Positions 1 through 10,512 of a DNA stretch of 40,176 nt are shown one piece after another. A program made the translations under genes and the position numbers. Below the pieces are notes generated by a model that saw only the letters and a list, made by a program, of their open reading frames with translations, made no database searches and was not told the DNA's origin. Position 1 is the first letter of the stretch. Each line of letters opens with the position of its first letter. Origin of the DNA: Nemertoderma westbladi (lineage: Eukaryota; Xenacoelomorpha; Nemertodermatida; Nemertodermatidae); contig JAUCBJ010001756.1 of assembly GCA_032718475.1 (NCBI GenBank), forward strand, positions 1 to 40,176. The letters run 5' to 3'.

Positions 1-506
1 ATTTGTCAGGTGGGTATCAAAAATTTCTAAAATCATAAAATGACAAAAGACGAATCCAAAACTGGTGGAACCTGTCTGAAAGGATAGGTTGTGTATTTAT
101 AAAATGCAGAAAGTAAAGTCGTAACCAAACAGCCGGATCAGAACACCATGGTCATGGCTTTTAATATTACTTAGGCGTGTAAATTGAGTTCAGTAGATTC
201 CACAGATTGGTGCCAGTAGTACAACGGCTGGTGGTGCTAAAGGTTAGTAGCACCAGCGGCATACACAAACCCTACTCAGTAGTTTGTTGTAGTAGAGAGG
301 CGCTTGAGTTTCAAACCCCAGGGTTTCAGTCGAGCGCCGGGATAATGCTCATTCTAACTACTCTATTATAGTACAATTATGGGGAGTAGTTTGGGTATCA
401 AAAAGTGAGTCGGTCAGAGCCAGTTTATCTCCTAAGTTTTAGCGCTGTACATGGGAAGAGATACCTAAATTGGCTTAAGAGCAGGACACCGGCGCCGGAG
501 CAGGGC
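1..506. other. unassigned left flank
   Basis: No gene is recognised. A small imperfect hairpin lies at about 226-258 (GCTGGTG arm pairing with CACCAGC). From 390 a stop-free frame runs up to the insertion point of the LINE at 506; it is discussed as a finding because it stays open on the other side of that insertion. It is too short to call a gene. Confidence 0.4.
498..506. repeat. target-site duplication, left copy
   Basis: GAGCAGGGC, repeated exactly at 1790-1798 on the far side of the RTE-like element. The context is GGAGCAGGGCTCTG on the left and AGAGCAGGGCAGAG on the right. Confidence 0.7.
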
Positions 507-1789
507 TCTGTGGAAATCAGAATGGGTTCCGTAAAGGTCGTGGGACCATGGAGCCCATTTTGGCACTTAGAAGGATAATTGAAGAGTTATCAAAAAAGAA
601 AGACAGGCAACTGGCTGTTATCTTTGTTGACTTCTTCAAGGCCTTTGATTCAGTCTCTCGCTCACGTATGTTCAGCATACTTTCATTATATGGGATTCCT
701 GATGAAATTATTGCAGCAATCAGATCAGTATACGATGGTTCGACAACATTTGTGTCTACTGTTGATGGTGACACAGAACCATTTGAAGTGTTATGGGGCG
801 TCCTCCAAGGAGACACACTTGCACCATTCTTGTTCATTATTGTGGTTGACTATGTTCTACGCATGTCCTTAGATCATTATAATGATGATGGGGTGATGAT
901 AACTCCACCTACTGGCTCCAGAAGTCGAGGAAATCCTGCCAAGTACCTAACTGATCTAGACTTTGCTGATGACTTAGGAGTACTCTCAGAATCATTAGAG
1001 GGAGCCCAACGGCTCCTCAGCTCATTAGAACATGCTGCTTCTAGTGTTGGTCTTTTTATTAACTCCAGAAAGACCAAAATTCTGACAGTTAACTTTGAAA
1101 GTCCTCAGCAAGTCTCTGATCGGATGAGCATAAGCTCAAAGGATGGTATGCTTGAGCATGTGGACGACTTCTGTTACCTGGGATCATGGATCCGGAAGTC
1201 AGGTGAGGACCTTCGAATACGTAAGGGAAAGGCATGGGCAGCCTTGAATAGGCTTTCCAGGATTTGGAAGTCACCGAGAATTAATCGGAAACTTAAGGTC
1301 CGATTATTTAGAGCAGCAGTAGTTCCAGTACTCCTCTACGGGAGTCCATGCTGGGCTCTAACTGCTGAGGACACCAAATCTCTGGATGGCACATTCACAA
1401 GAATGCTACGCCGGGTTCATTGTGTCAAGTACAATGCACACATCTCCAACCAGACACTATATAACATTGGAGGTGTCTCATTGGTTCCCCCAAGCTTGAC
1501 ACTAGAACAAAATCGCCTCCGCTTTGCAGGACATTGCTTTCGCCGTGAGGACCAGCCAGTGCATAATCTTGTACTTTGGCATCCTCATGGAGTGAATAAG
1601 CATGGTGGACAGCCCATGACTTTCTTGAGACGCATCTTAAAGGACACTGGCCTTAAAGATGCGGATGATCTAGCAAATGTCATGGGTGATAGGGAGTTGT
1701 GGCGGTGCAATTTTGTTGACAAGCCGGCACAGCATTCTTAAAAATGCAGCTGCAATGCAGCATGCCGATCCTAGTAGTAGTAGTAGTAA
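507..1789 (+). mobile_element. 5'-truncated RTE-like non-LTR retrotransposon
   Basis: Near-identical by eye to the 3' third of the longer element at 30542-34282. Similarity starts at about 505-511 and ends after a short TAG trinucleotide tail. The 9-bp word GAGCAGGGC sits directly before (498-506) and directly after (1790-1798) the element, as expected for a target-site duplication. The truncated 5' end and short microsatellite 3' tail fit target-primed reverse transcription by RTE-type LINEs. The exact clade is inferred from motifs, not from a tree. Confidence 0.85.
508..1741 (+). pseudogene. RTE-like reverse transcriptase fragment (C-terminal two thirds)
   Basis: An open frame of about 410 codons encodes the LINE reverse transcriptase from just upstream of the first catalytic Asp to the C terminus. 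Visible motifs are VDFFKAFDSV (first Asp box), LQGDTLAP (template-binding box) and LDFADDLGVL (FADD active-site box). The usual RTE C-terminal region with RLRFAGHCFRR and FLRRILKDTG follows. The endonuclease domain is missing because the insertion is 5'-truncated. The ATG at 548 is not a native start: it replaces an isoleucine codon (ATT) present in the sister copy at 33058. There is no internal stop, so the copy is fairly young, but it lacks the endonuclease and promoter and is expected to be dead on arrival. Confidence 0.85.
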
Positions 1790-1798
1790 GAGCAGGGC
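1790..1798. repeat. target-site duplication, right copy
   Basis: Second exact copy of the 9-bp word flanking the element at 507-1789. Confidence 0.7.
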
Positions 1799-1965
1799 AG
1801 AGTCTGGAGTGCTGAACCTGAACTTCTGGAAGGTGAGCCTGAGCCAGGTAGTTCTGGAGGTGAGCCAGTAAATGCTATTACTGGTCTTGAATTGTAGGAT
1901 TAACTAACTTAGTTAAACTGAAATTGAAACGGATAATGTATATATATTGAGAGGAATAGCAAATA

Positions 1966-4092
1966 ATGGCCCAAGGGGGACAGATAGCCGAACAGCCTAA
2001 GCGAGGATGGACGGCGAAACAGGAACATGATCTCCCATTTGCGAGGCCTGGCTGCAAAGATGCTAATATCTATTATCATCAGAGATCTGTGGAAGCATTA
2101 AATAGAGAGATAAAAGGGAGTTACAACAAGGTCCTGAGGAATGAAAGACTAAAAGCCTTGGAAGAGAGAGGGGAAGAGTTGAGAAAGGAATATAAATCTC
2201 GATATCCGTACGACTTTGCAACAGATATATGTGATGTGAGTGCCAATCCAGATGAAGAAATTGCGCGACTATACCACATGAACATGTTTCTCAAGCAAGA
2301 TGAACCTCTTCCAGCGATACGAGATCAATTTGACGGTATGCGACTGTATAGACGAACAGGTGGTAAAGATGATGAAACACCCCAAATCTTCAGTGTATAC
2401 AAGCTGTTTTATAACTGCAGTGAATGTATGGTAAAACAGGATGTCTCCATACCAGATCGTATTAATGACCAAAGACCAGAACCGATATTGACTAGATGTC
2501 AGGCACATCAATATCTCCGGAATAATGAAGGGGGATATCCGTTGAGTAATCCGTTGATTAGCATAGATTTCACTGGAAAGAGGGCACCGCAGCCAGTGCC
2601 ACAGAAGTACACGATTCCGGACCCCTATAATGAGATTGGAACGCGTACAACACCTGCATTGGTGGAAATGACATCGGCGATCTCTCTTTATCGTGCGCAT
2701 AATGATTTGGAGGCACGGCGTGAAGCGGTACAGGACTCGGGAGCCAAACCCGCGGGTTTGGCACTCTCGAGTCCTTGGTCCACATTCGATTCAAATAACC
2801 CAGCGAGGAAACTCACACTTGAGCGTCGGGACGAAGTGGAAGTATTACAGCGAGAAGAGCGGGCGGAAAGGGCTCAGAGAGATTTCATCCCAGAGAAACT
2901 ACCGATAAATGAAGAGGATATTGTATTAGATATTGGTCAGGAAGGGAGCGCGAGGCCAATTGGCGATCTGATTTATGAAAGAGCTTGGTTCCCGCAAATG
3001 AGACGATGTAAACTATGTGGCAGTACGAGACACGGTGTCAAGAATTGCGATGCTGTGATAGAGCCAGCTCATAAAATCTGCAAATGGTGCGACGAGACTG
3101 ACCACTCCTTCTTTACTTGTACGGCATTCATCTCCCAATGTGGTTATTGCGGAGTCAAGGGCCATCGAAGTTCGAAATGCCAATTACGTGACGATTCTTT
3201 CAGGTTTCATAGCGCAAATCTATTGCGTGAGATGTTAGACAAGTGGGAAGGGGTGGCAGACTATCATATCCAAGCTCAGATGCGGTGGCTACCTTTCAAA
3301 GCTTGCTATGGATTCTGGGCGGTTGACCCGATTCATGTAGCGTGTGAACCTTATTTGCAGTCACTGCCGCAGTACCAAGAGCTTATTCTATCCGCACAGG
3401 ACCTTCCTAAAAATACAGGGGTAGTCGTTATAAGGAGTTATTTTCGCCAGCTGAATATGGACGAACGTATTACATGGAACTTCGTTAAAGTTTGTGATCG
3501 TATTACTAAAGGAATGTTTTCCGAAACTCGTAAACTTCTTCGTAGTCGGGGAGATTGGAGGATGGCGTCAGTACAGTACCGAAATGATTTCTTACTCTCT
3601 CATGTACAATTAGGGTCATTGACTCCAGAGGAAGTAGATAAAGAGAGGATGGAGATTCCACCGTCGACTGTTTCTCGCGTTGACAAGCCAGCCGGATCTA
3701 CGGATGGAAAGAGGAAATCGAAGGACGCTCATTATCTCAGTATGATAGAAGCGCAACGAGTACAGAGAAAGGCGCAAGGGGCATCTGAAAGGGCTCGTGT
3801 ACAGTTTAATAAAGAAGAATTGATAACAGCGAAAGACGGTGAGACTACTGAAGGTTCAGAAGCGTCTGCAGTAGTGGTGCGGTCGAGGGAATCGGGAACT
3901 GTTATAGGACGAGGTTGGGGACGTAGTGTCAGTCGGGAGGCGGTTGGTGCTCAACAATCGCGTTCATCCTCAGACCCACGAGACGACAGCGCGCAAGTAT
4001 CTACAGCGCGCACGGATGGTCGGATAATCTATTTGGGACGTGGTCGAGGGAAGGGTGTAAACGCTCAGAAACCTAAGGACCCTGGAAACTAA
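1966..4092 (+). CDS. 708-aa protein with three CCHC zinc knuckles, Gag/ORF1-like
   Basis: Intact single-exon ORF starting at an ATG followed by GCC. Three tandem zinc knuckles of the form C-x2-C-x4-H-x4-C occupy residues 348-361, 372-385 and 392-405. The N-terminal part (about 45-80) is highly charged and could form a coiled coil. The C-terminal 200 residues are basic and low-complexity with RG-rich blocks (GRGWGR, GRGRGKG), suggesting RNA binding. CCHC triplets plus a basic tail are typical of ORF1/Gag proteins of non-LTR and LTR elements, so a nucleic-acid chaperone role is likely by family knowledge. No reverse transcriptase follows within 2.6 kb. It may be ORF1 of an element that lost ORF2, a Gag-like orphan, or a domesticated gene. 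Residues 260-266 (AKPAGLA) are encoded by a 20-bp palindrome repeated downstream. No confident orthologue is recognised. Confidence 0.75.
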   Translation: MAQGGQIAEQPKRGWTAKQEHDLPFARPGCKDANIYYHQRSVEALNREIKGSYNKVLRNERLKALEERGEELRKEYKSRYPYDFATDICDVSANPDEEIARLYHMNMFLKQDEPLPAIRDQFDGMRLYRRTGGKDDETPQIFSVYKLFYNCSECMVKQDVSIPDRINDQRPEPILTRCQAHQYLRNNEGGYPLSNPLISIDFTGKRAPQPVPQKYTIPDPYNEIGTRTTPALVEMTSAISLYRAHNDLEARREAVQDSGAKPAGLALSSPWSTFDSNNPARKLTLERRDEVEVLQREERAERAQRDFIPEKLPINEEDIVLDIGQEGSARPIGDLIYERAWFPQMRRCKLCGSTRHGVKNCDAVIEPAHKICKWCDETDHSFFTCTAFISQCGYCGVKGHRSSKCQLRDDSFRFHSANLLREMLDKWEGVADYHIQAQMRWLPFKACYGFWAVDPIHVACEPYLQSLPQYQELILSAQDLPKNTGVVVIRSYFRQLNMDERITWNFVKVCDRITKGMFSETRKLLRSRGDWRMASVQYRNDFLLSHVQLGSLTPEEVDKERMEIPPSTVSRVDKPAGSTDGKRKSKDAHYLSMIEAQRVQRKAQGASERARVQFNKEELITAKDGETTEGSEASAVVVRSRESGTVIGRGWGRSVSREAVGAQQSRSSSDPRDDSAQVSTARTDGRIIYLGRGRGKGVNAQKPKDPGN
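2743..2762. repeat. 20-bp perfect palindrome inside the zinc-knuckle ORF
   Basis: GCCAAACCCGCGGGTTTGGC reads the same on both strands. It is extended by an outer 7-bp pair, GGACTCG (2733-2739) with CGAGTCC (2768-2774), giving a cruciform-capable 42-bp segment. It is in frame and encodes AKPAGLA. An identical copy lies at 4301-4320. Confidence 0.9.
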
Positions 4093-4300
4093 TCCGTATA
4101 ATAACCCATTATGATGATGATGACGACTTGTTATTCATTAACGTTACGAATTATGGCATGTTTACGTAATCATTGTACATCATCGTCTCGTCGCTCTGAT
4201 GTATATTTATATCTACTTGATTTATTTTGTGTTAATATTTGTATGTATGAATTTATACTGCACTAAGATTTATTTAAGAGGCAAAGGAAGTGATTTGAGA

Positions 4301-4320
4301 GCCAAACCCGCGGGTTTGGC
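4301..4320. repeat. second copy of the 20-bp palindrome
   Basis: Exact copy of the palindrome at 2743-2762, about 210 bp downstream of the stop codon of the zinc-knuckle ORF. The outer flanks differ from the first copy, so only the palindromic core and the preceding GA are shared. Confidence 0.9.
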
Positions 4321-5725
4321 CTTCTCCGATCGCTTACCTAAGGGAATCACTAAAACGCAACAACAGTGATTTGACGATTTACAGGAAATAAATGAAAGTT
4401 TGAAATGCTTTAAAGGAAAGAAATATATATATTTTATATTTAGTTTAATAATCAGCCTCAAAAATGCAATTTTATATTATGATTATTTGTTGTTTATTCT
4501 TTGTGTAAATTGGGATAGGAAATAGGGGACTTAGTCCTTTAGCTATATTCTATTCTAATAAGTAATTAATAATTTGTTAATAAGATCTTTACGAAATATG
4601 TTTGATTTAATTTGTGTTTATTATTATGCAATAATTAATGGCAATATTTTATATTTAGTATTTAGGATTTATTGAACTAAGAATAATTGAGTTGATGGAT
4701 TGAGTTAATTATTTTATATTAATATTAGTAACGTCTCATTTCTTCTACAATGGGAGAGAAACAAACCCGTTTCTCTGGAGCGGAGTTACGAAATACGGGG
4801 TTTTTTGTTCAATTTGGCCCAGTTATACAGTAGAATTAAAAATAATAAATTCAATTTTAAATTAAACGGCTTTACAGTATTTAAGCAAATTATTTTATTG
4901 CGCTAAATCTCGACATGTTTTCTATATTAAATTGATAGTAGCACACCTAAATAGGACCCAATTTACGTAATAATCAATTTAAATTACGCGAAATTATTTG
5001 TTATGTTATTATTAGAATGACTCAGTTTACATGTCAGATTTCATACTAATTACTGTTCTGCTACTTTCTTACAGTACCGGCAGTGTTATGTATAGAAGTA
5101 TATAATTACCGTAATTATCTTGCTGAAATTTGATCTTATTGGCATATATCAGACTTTGCTATTATAACTGTTACACCGATTGGAGAATTATGTAATTTCT
5201 TTGATTGAATTAAGTTGTCTAAACTGAATGCTTAATTGTATGCACCATGGACTGGCAGACTGTTGCACGGTAATTATGCAAACATTGCGATCCAAATTTT
5301 AGAATGTTAGGCTTAGGGAGACACGGGGCGCACTACCAGGAGATGCGACGGATTTAAAAATGGCGATGAAAATCTAGAATCGCACGGCGAGGCAGTCAGA
5401 TGTAAGTTTGGGCGCAACGGAAGTTCCTGTGTTGGTGGAAGTCAGTCTCAGTACTACTGGTTATCCTGAAGGGAGGGAGAGGAACGCAATCCCGATTATG
5501 TGTCTCCTGCCGTATCGGGTCTGTAAAATCATAGGTAGCTTGTGTTCTTAACGCTAATGATGTACGGTAGGCGTAAATGTTGTATTGTTGGGCGACATAC
5601 CGTACCGGTATTATTTGTTGTGATGTTGCAAGATTGGCGCTAATTGTTATTTCTCAACTGTTTTCTATTTCTTCACTGATATTTTGCTAAATCGTAATTA
5701 GGCCAAATTAATACAGTAAGTTACG

Positions 5726-5798
5726 CCAAGGACTTCTAGAACATAGTATATTCTAGAATTCTAGATTAGAATATATACTATGTTCTAGAAGTCCTTGG
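5726..5798. repeat. 73-bp near-perfect fold-back
   Basis: The 30-nt left arm (5726-5755, beginning CCAAGGACTTCTAGAAC) is the reverse complement of the right arm ending GTTCTAGAAGTCCTTGG at 5798, apart from a 2-nt AT insertion. The loop is about 11 nt. Weaker complementarity may continue outward. It could be a miniature fold-back element or a hairpin RNA precursor; nothing in the sequence decides between them. Confidence 0.8.
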
Positions 5799-6779
5799 TT
5801 AGGCTAATCTATGTAATTATTACCGTAACTAAAATTAGGGTTACAAATTCTGGAATAATAATTAATTAGATAATTAGCAATTCTGTATAAATTAATTTAG
5901 GGAAGCTCCATACGAATTTAGGAATAGTAAGCTGCATAGCGGAGAATAGGGTTAGATTTGTTACGTTTGAAAATAGTTATAACTTCTACATTAAGCGGTT
6001 GTCTAAAAAGGGGGTGGTGTTCGCCAGTTCATATTTCGCCGGAAGTACAGCAGGCAGTGAAATTACTGATTACCGTCAGTACCAAAGAATAGCCTGATTT
6101 TTACCACAGACTTGTTGAACGATTTAGGGATTGAACTAATTAAATATTCTCCAAACAACCATTTTAGGGCCTAGTGAACAGCGCCATCCTTGAGGACTAG
6201 TAGACAGACAGATAGAGTGCTTAGTTTGTTTAGTCTCACTATGCCTGCACTCAGTTTGGAATTTAGAAAGTTGTACAAATTACAAACCGGAACCATGATA
6301 GAGTTATCAACTCACATGGTAGGTCGCTTTTAAATTTGTGCAAATTTTGCGACTTATTACCCCTGAATAACATCTGTTATAATTCTGTGTCATACCCAAC
6401 AGGCCTAACCTTCCGTATGACTGATAAGATTATGTTATTGAATCCCGTAGTACATTAAATTACATTAATTGTTTTACGGTTCATAATGACCAGTTTGCCC
6501 TTCCAACCATGGATGCGTCTATTACATTAGAGATTGCATTACCGTTGCGCTTAGATATTCTAGAACTCCACACGTGCAGAATCTATACAAAATTATTTAC
6601 AACCTACAATAAACGGGAAAAATTCTGGAATACCTTTCAGTAAAATTGACCAATTGCATTTTGCCAATTTGACGGCGAATACTGACCCGGTTGTGAGTAT
6701 GTCCAATGGTATAGTGTACAGAAATTACAAATACTTTACAAGATCTCGCTTGACAAAGTAAATTAAAGTCTGTTCAACA

Positions 6780-8867
6780 TGACAGACATGGTCCTCGGTG
6801 GGAAATACTACTGACATCCAACAACTACGGCGATATTTGGTCGGCACTCAATTTCAAGGGGGGTATTTGCACCGTTCATACAAGCGAAACGAGCAGCCTT
6901 GAACCATCTGATGAAGAGTTTGCTCAGTATCTAGGTATATTGCTATCAAAACCAGACGATGATAATAATGTAACATTCACTCTTGTCCTGATGTACTAAT
7001 TCTGGATAGACCAATCACACTAGTGGAAGTCGTAGAGGCCATAGATGAAATGCAACCTAATAGGCCTGTGGTCCTGATAATCTGGCTCCAGGCTTGTTGA
7101 AGAAATTGCCGATCCAATGGTTATTAGTTATTCTTCATTATTCTTCTTTATTATTAGGTATTTAATCTAGTATTCCTTGGCTAACAGGCTGTGATTATCC
7201 TGAATCATAGCGGGTCTGTAAACTGTTTATGGTTTTTAAGCGAGGAGCGCGTTCTATCTGCAGCAATTACCGGGGAATAAGCATCCTTGGTCTATTACCC
7301 AAATTACTTGACTTAATTATTTATCGAAGGTTCAATCTATGGTGGTGTCCCGATACAGAACAAGCTGGTGCTCAAAAAGGTAGAAGCTGTATTGAACATA
7401 TCATGACTCCGCCTTTTAATCGATATAGCTAGAGTGCAAAATAAGAAGTTGTTTCTCCTGTTTGTTGATTTTTCGGCCGCGTAGGACCTTGTGGACAGGA
7501 AAATATTAATAGACGAACTGATTTCTCTAGGGTGTGGTAAAGTTATGGTCCAGTTTATAAATTGTATATATTCTAGAACACTCGCTTTATTAGGTGTAAT
7601 TGCCTAATTCAGGCATATATAGGTGTTCGTCAAGGTGCACCCAGCAGCTGTTTACTATTTTTAGTATTTACAAACCCATTAATAAGGTTACTAAAGAAAC
7701 TCAAACCAGATGGTTTCATACAGTCTCTCCATTCACTAATCATAATGGACGACTCGGTATTGGCTGCAACATCCCGTGAACGTCTTATTGAAAAGGTAGC
7801 AGTGTTAATACAGTTTTGCGAGAGATACCGTGTTAAGATTAATGAGAAGAAAACAACATTTTTAGTGATCAATGGAGATGACATTGACCGCATGGCATGA
7901 GTATCCCGACAGGAAAGATATATATAGAGAACTGCCAGTTATACATGTATCTCGGGTCACCTAGAACACAAGACGGGAAAGTCCAAAGTGCAATCACAAT
8001 CCACCTGAAGGAAAATAGGAGTGCCATAAAAATAAATACAACGCGTTTTTAGCCAAAAATTACAACTCCCCATTTTGGGTCAAAAGGAAAGTAATGGACG
8101 CAGCGCTATTATCGTCAATTTTATATGGCTCCGAAACATGGGTAACAGAACAACTACAGAGTGTAGATGTAGGATCAATGTATGTAGACGTTATATAGTC
8201 CTGCCTTGGGGTCCGTAAATCATGTTCTAATGAACTATGTCTAGTTGAATTAGGAATTCCCTCCGTAAAAGCTCTAATCTAAGTCCAGCTATCCTCTAAA
8301 GCTAAGTCCAGGCTTTTCATTTCGTCTGTCTCTAAGACTGGAGATAAGCATGGACCACTACTGTTTGCTCTAAACTTGGCTAGATCGGTGCGTAGCCCCA
8401 TGGCGCTGTACTTAGATAAATTGTTGGCAATGCAATCTGACCCTATCAAAGCGGACATGTCAGAACGCATAAACAGAATTTCGAGAGACACGAGCTCTCC
8501 AAAAACTGAAATATATAGAAAAATAAATCCAGAACTAAAAGTAAATACGAAAATTTATATAATGAAAAAGTAAGTACAGTAATAACGAAGTCCACCGTTT
8601 ATCGGCCCACATATTGCGAATAGAGACCGGGAGGTGGTCACGTATTCCACGTGAGCGACGCATATGCCATTGTGGCAGCAATGCTGTACAAACTGAGGAG
8701 CACGCCCTTCTGCACTGCGCGCTAACAGACAATATACGCGCAAATAACAAATATACGGACGGACCTATTACTGACCTATTACTGGGTCAATTACTGATTT
8801 ATTTAAATCGGATGATGTTCAATCACTTTTGTCTTTTATTCACGATTGCTTAATAGCTTCGGAGTAA
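6780..8867 (+). pseudogene. decayed LINE ORF2, same family as the LINE at 11580-15470
   Basis: Multiple frameshifts and stops, but recognisable blocks in order match the intact minus-strand ORF2. These are a linker block ending IWSALNFKG near 6840; SNYRGISILG near 7265 (RT palm); GVRQGAPSS near 7625; IMDDSVLA with MDD at 7745-7753 (active site); the C-terminal GRWSRIPRERR with CHC...HALLHC near 8630-8720; and a terminal block ending at a TAA at 8865-8867. The endonuclease half is not recognisable. It is older than the minus-strand copy because the reading frame is badly broken. Confidence 0.8.
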
Positions 8868-10223
8868 AATTTAATGTTGATTTAGAACCTTAGTCCTACA
8901 ATATATCCCTCACACGTTGATTGTCTGAATAGTCAGTTGTACGTATTATGTCAGTTATTTATTATAATTTGTTTGACCTGCAAAAAAATAATTATTAATA
9001 AAATTAAATGATGATTATTATTTATGTTTGGATAATGTAGTAGGTGTAGGTGGTAAATGCCAGAGAGTTGGTTCAGTATGTAGTATATCGTGATTCTGGC
9101 ATGTGTTTATTATATATCAAGACTCGTTTAAAAGTTCTACACAAGCTCCGCGGAGCTTTGCTTTCGTTTTTTTGCGTGAAACTCCTCTCGAAGCAATGTG
9201 TGCATTCAATAAAGTTTATATATGACTGGTATGCCCCAACAATGAAAAAGTTTAATTTAATAAAATGATCTCCACTGCTAATTGGTCGCATTTCTTTTGA
9301 TTTGTTTAGTGTTTTGGTTAGAGAGCACAGACAGTGTAACCCGCTCCTTTACATTAATTTTTTATTTTTTACCGTTTTTTTCATATCTTTAAGGGGGGGG
9401 GGGGGGGTCCACTCAGGAGATTTTTTTTAAACAGCTTGATACCGTGTTATAGGTCAATAGAACTGTTATGTTGTGTTCAGCCAACGTGGGGGAGGCCAAA
9501 GAACAACACAACTGCAAATTTGAAAATTTTTGTCTCCCTCTAGCGGCGAGCGGCCGAATTAAATATTTCAATAAAAACACTACTAATCCCATAATAATTA
9601 TCCAAATTTTTCGAAACCATTTTTTTTGGACTCCTTCGAATCTACAAAAACTCTCCAGCCGATTTTTTATATTATAAATTTTTAATTAATTAATTAATTT
9701 TAATTATTTAAATTAATTAAAATTCGCAATAATATTTGAACAAAATTTTTGTTTTAAATTTCCTAGGTAGTTTATCGAGATCTTCAAAAAACCTTTCAAA
9801 CGAGCCATAAATTATCAAATTTGAGTGAAAAATTGCGGAGGAGTAGTATTTGAAAAATTTTTAATATGTACAAATGTAATTCAGAGATAATTTGCTTTAT
9901 AAAGTTTGAATCTTCCCGCTCAAACATGTCTGTCTGTCGGCTAGGAATGTTTGGCAATATGGCTTCATACCAACTCACTAAAATGTTTTTGTATGGGGGT
10001 CGGTGATTTAATTTACGACGTCAGTTTTAATGTTTGGATCTATCTAATACGTCTGTCTGTCTTCTAAAATTTGACGGATAAATTGGTAGACAGAAAGACA
10101 GCGATAACTCGAGAACTAAAAAAGATCTCTCCAAACCGTTTTAAGATTTGAAATTACCATTAAATTCTGCATCAGATGAAATGAAAAACGAAATATGTGA
10201 AAATTTTACCCCAGGAGGGGGCA
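8868..10223. other. non-coding spacer, probably CWC22 intron and repeats
   Basis: No gene is seen. Contents: a 16-bp palindrome AAGCTCCGCGGAGCTT at 9143-9158, a G15 run at 9393-9407, a CTAGCGGC motif at 9540-9547, TTAATTAA runs near 9680-9720, and a member of the dispersed TATGGGGG...CTGT repeat at about 9992-10060. Confidence 0.5.
9992..10060 (+). repeat. member of dispersed TATGGGGG / CTGT repeat family
   Basis: Starts TATGGGGGTCGGTGATTT, continues ACGTCAGTTTT, and ends in a CTGTCTGTC run. Similar stretches in the same order occur at about 22268-22350 and twice at 36232-36490; reverse-strand versions lie near 22420-22450 and 22575-22612. Confidence 0.5.
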
Positions 10224-10242
10224 CCCCCCCCCCCCCCCCCCC
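10224..10242. repeat. C19 homopolymer upstream of CWC22 acceptor
   Basis: Nineteen consecutive C, followed by a pyrimidine-rich stretch up to the splice acceptor AG at 10290-10291. It lies within 70 nt of a coding exon, so length changes could affect pyrimidine-tract use. Confidence 0.9.
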
Positions 10243-10291
10243 ACACACCCCCACTCTCACTATTTAATTTACTATATTTTCCCGTCCATAG

Positions 10292-10512
10292 AACCCAGGA
10301 GATCTACTTTGAGGGCCTATTGCCCCGTGACAACCCTCGCAACACCCGATTCGCTATTAACTTTTTTACCTCGATCGGTTTGGGCGGTCTGACCGACTCT
10401 CTTCGCGCCCACCTCAAGTCCGCCCCCAAACAGAAGACCCCGGAACCGGAATCCCGGAAGCAATCCTCCGACTCGGAAACTTCCAGCAGTTCGTCGTCGA
10501 CTTCGGACTCCG
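10292..10512 (+). CDS. CWC22: CWC22 exon (end of conserved core and start of Ser-rich tail)
   Basis: Codes for [20 protein letters not shown] and then [21 protein letters not shown], the diagnostic block at the end of the MA3 region of CWC22 (nucampholin). CWC22 is the spliceosomal MIF4G protein that delivers eIF4A3 to nascent exon junction complexes. A Ser/Glu/Pro-rich stretch follows, as in animal CWC22. The acceptor is CCATAG before 10292. The donor is CCG/GTAAGTT with GT at 10513, leaving one nucleotide of a split codon (phase 1). Upstream exons with the MIF4G domain are not recognisable anywhere in 1-10291, so the preceding intron is very long or the gene continues to the left of the window. 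The identification is strong; whether the locus is fully functional cannot be judged from the 3' part. Confidence 0.9.

Larger units (their letters stand above)
4093..6779. other. AT-rich non-coding region with fold-backs
   Basis: No credible ORF is seen on either strand. Notable contents are the palindrome at 4301-4320, a small hairpin at 4755-4776 (AGAGAAAC / GTTTCTCT, 6-nt loop), a GC-richer patch at about 5320-5530 with a possible 5' splice site (GTAAGT near 5401) and the long fold-back at 5726-5798. The right end may contain unrecognisable 5' remains of the LINE at 6780. Confidence 0.5.

Noticed and set aside
548-1741. A complete 397-aa host protein starting at ATG 548
   Set aside because: Comparison with the copy at 33058 shows the ATG arose from an Ile codon within the RT; it is a truncated LINE.
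2743-2762. Rickettsial-type palindromic element, implying bacterial DNA
   Set aside because: In-frame palindromes of that kind are known from Rickettsiales, but the core here is only 20 bp and the surroundings are eukaryotic; there is no sequence basis for a bacterial origin.
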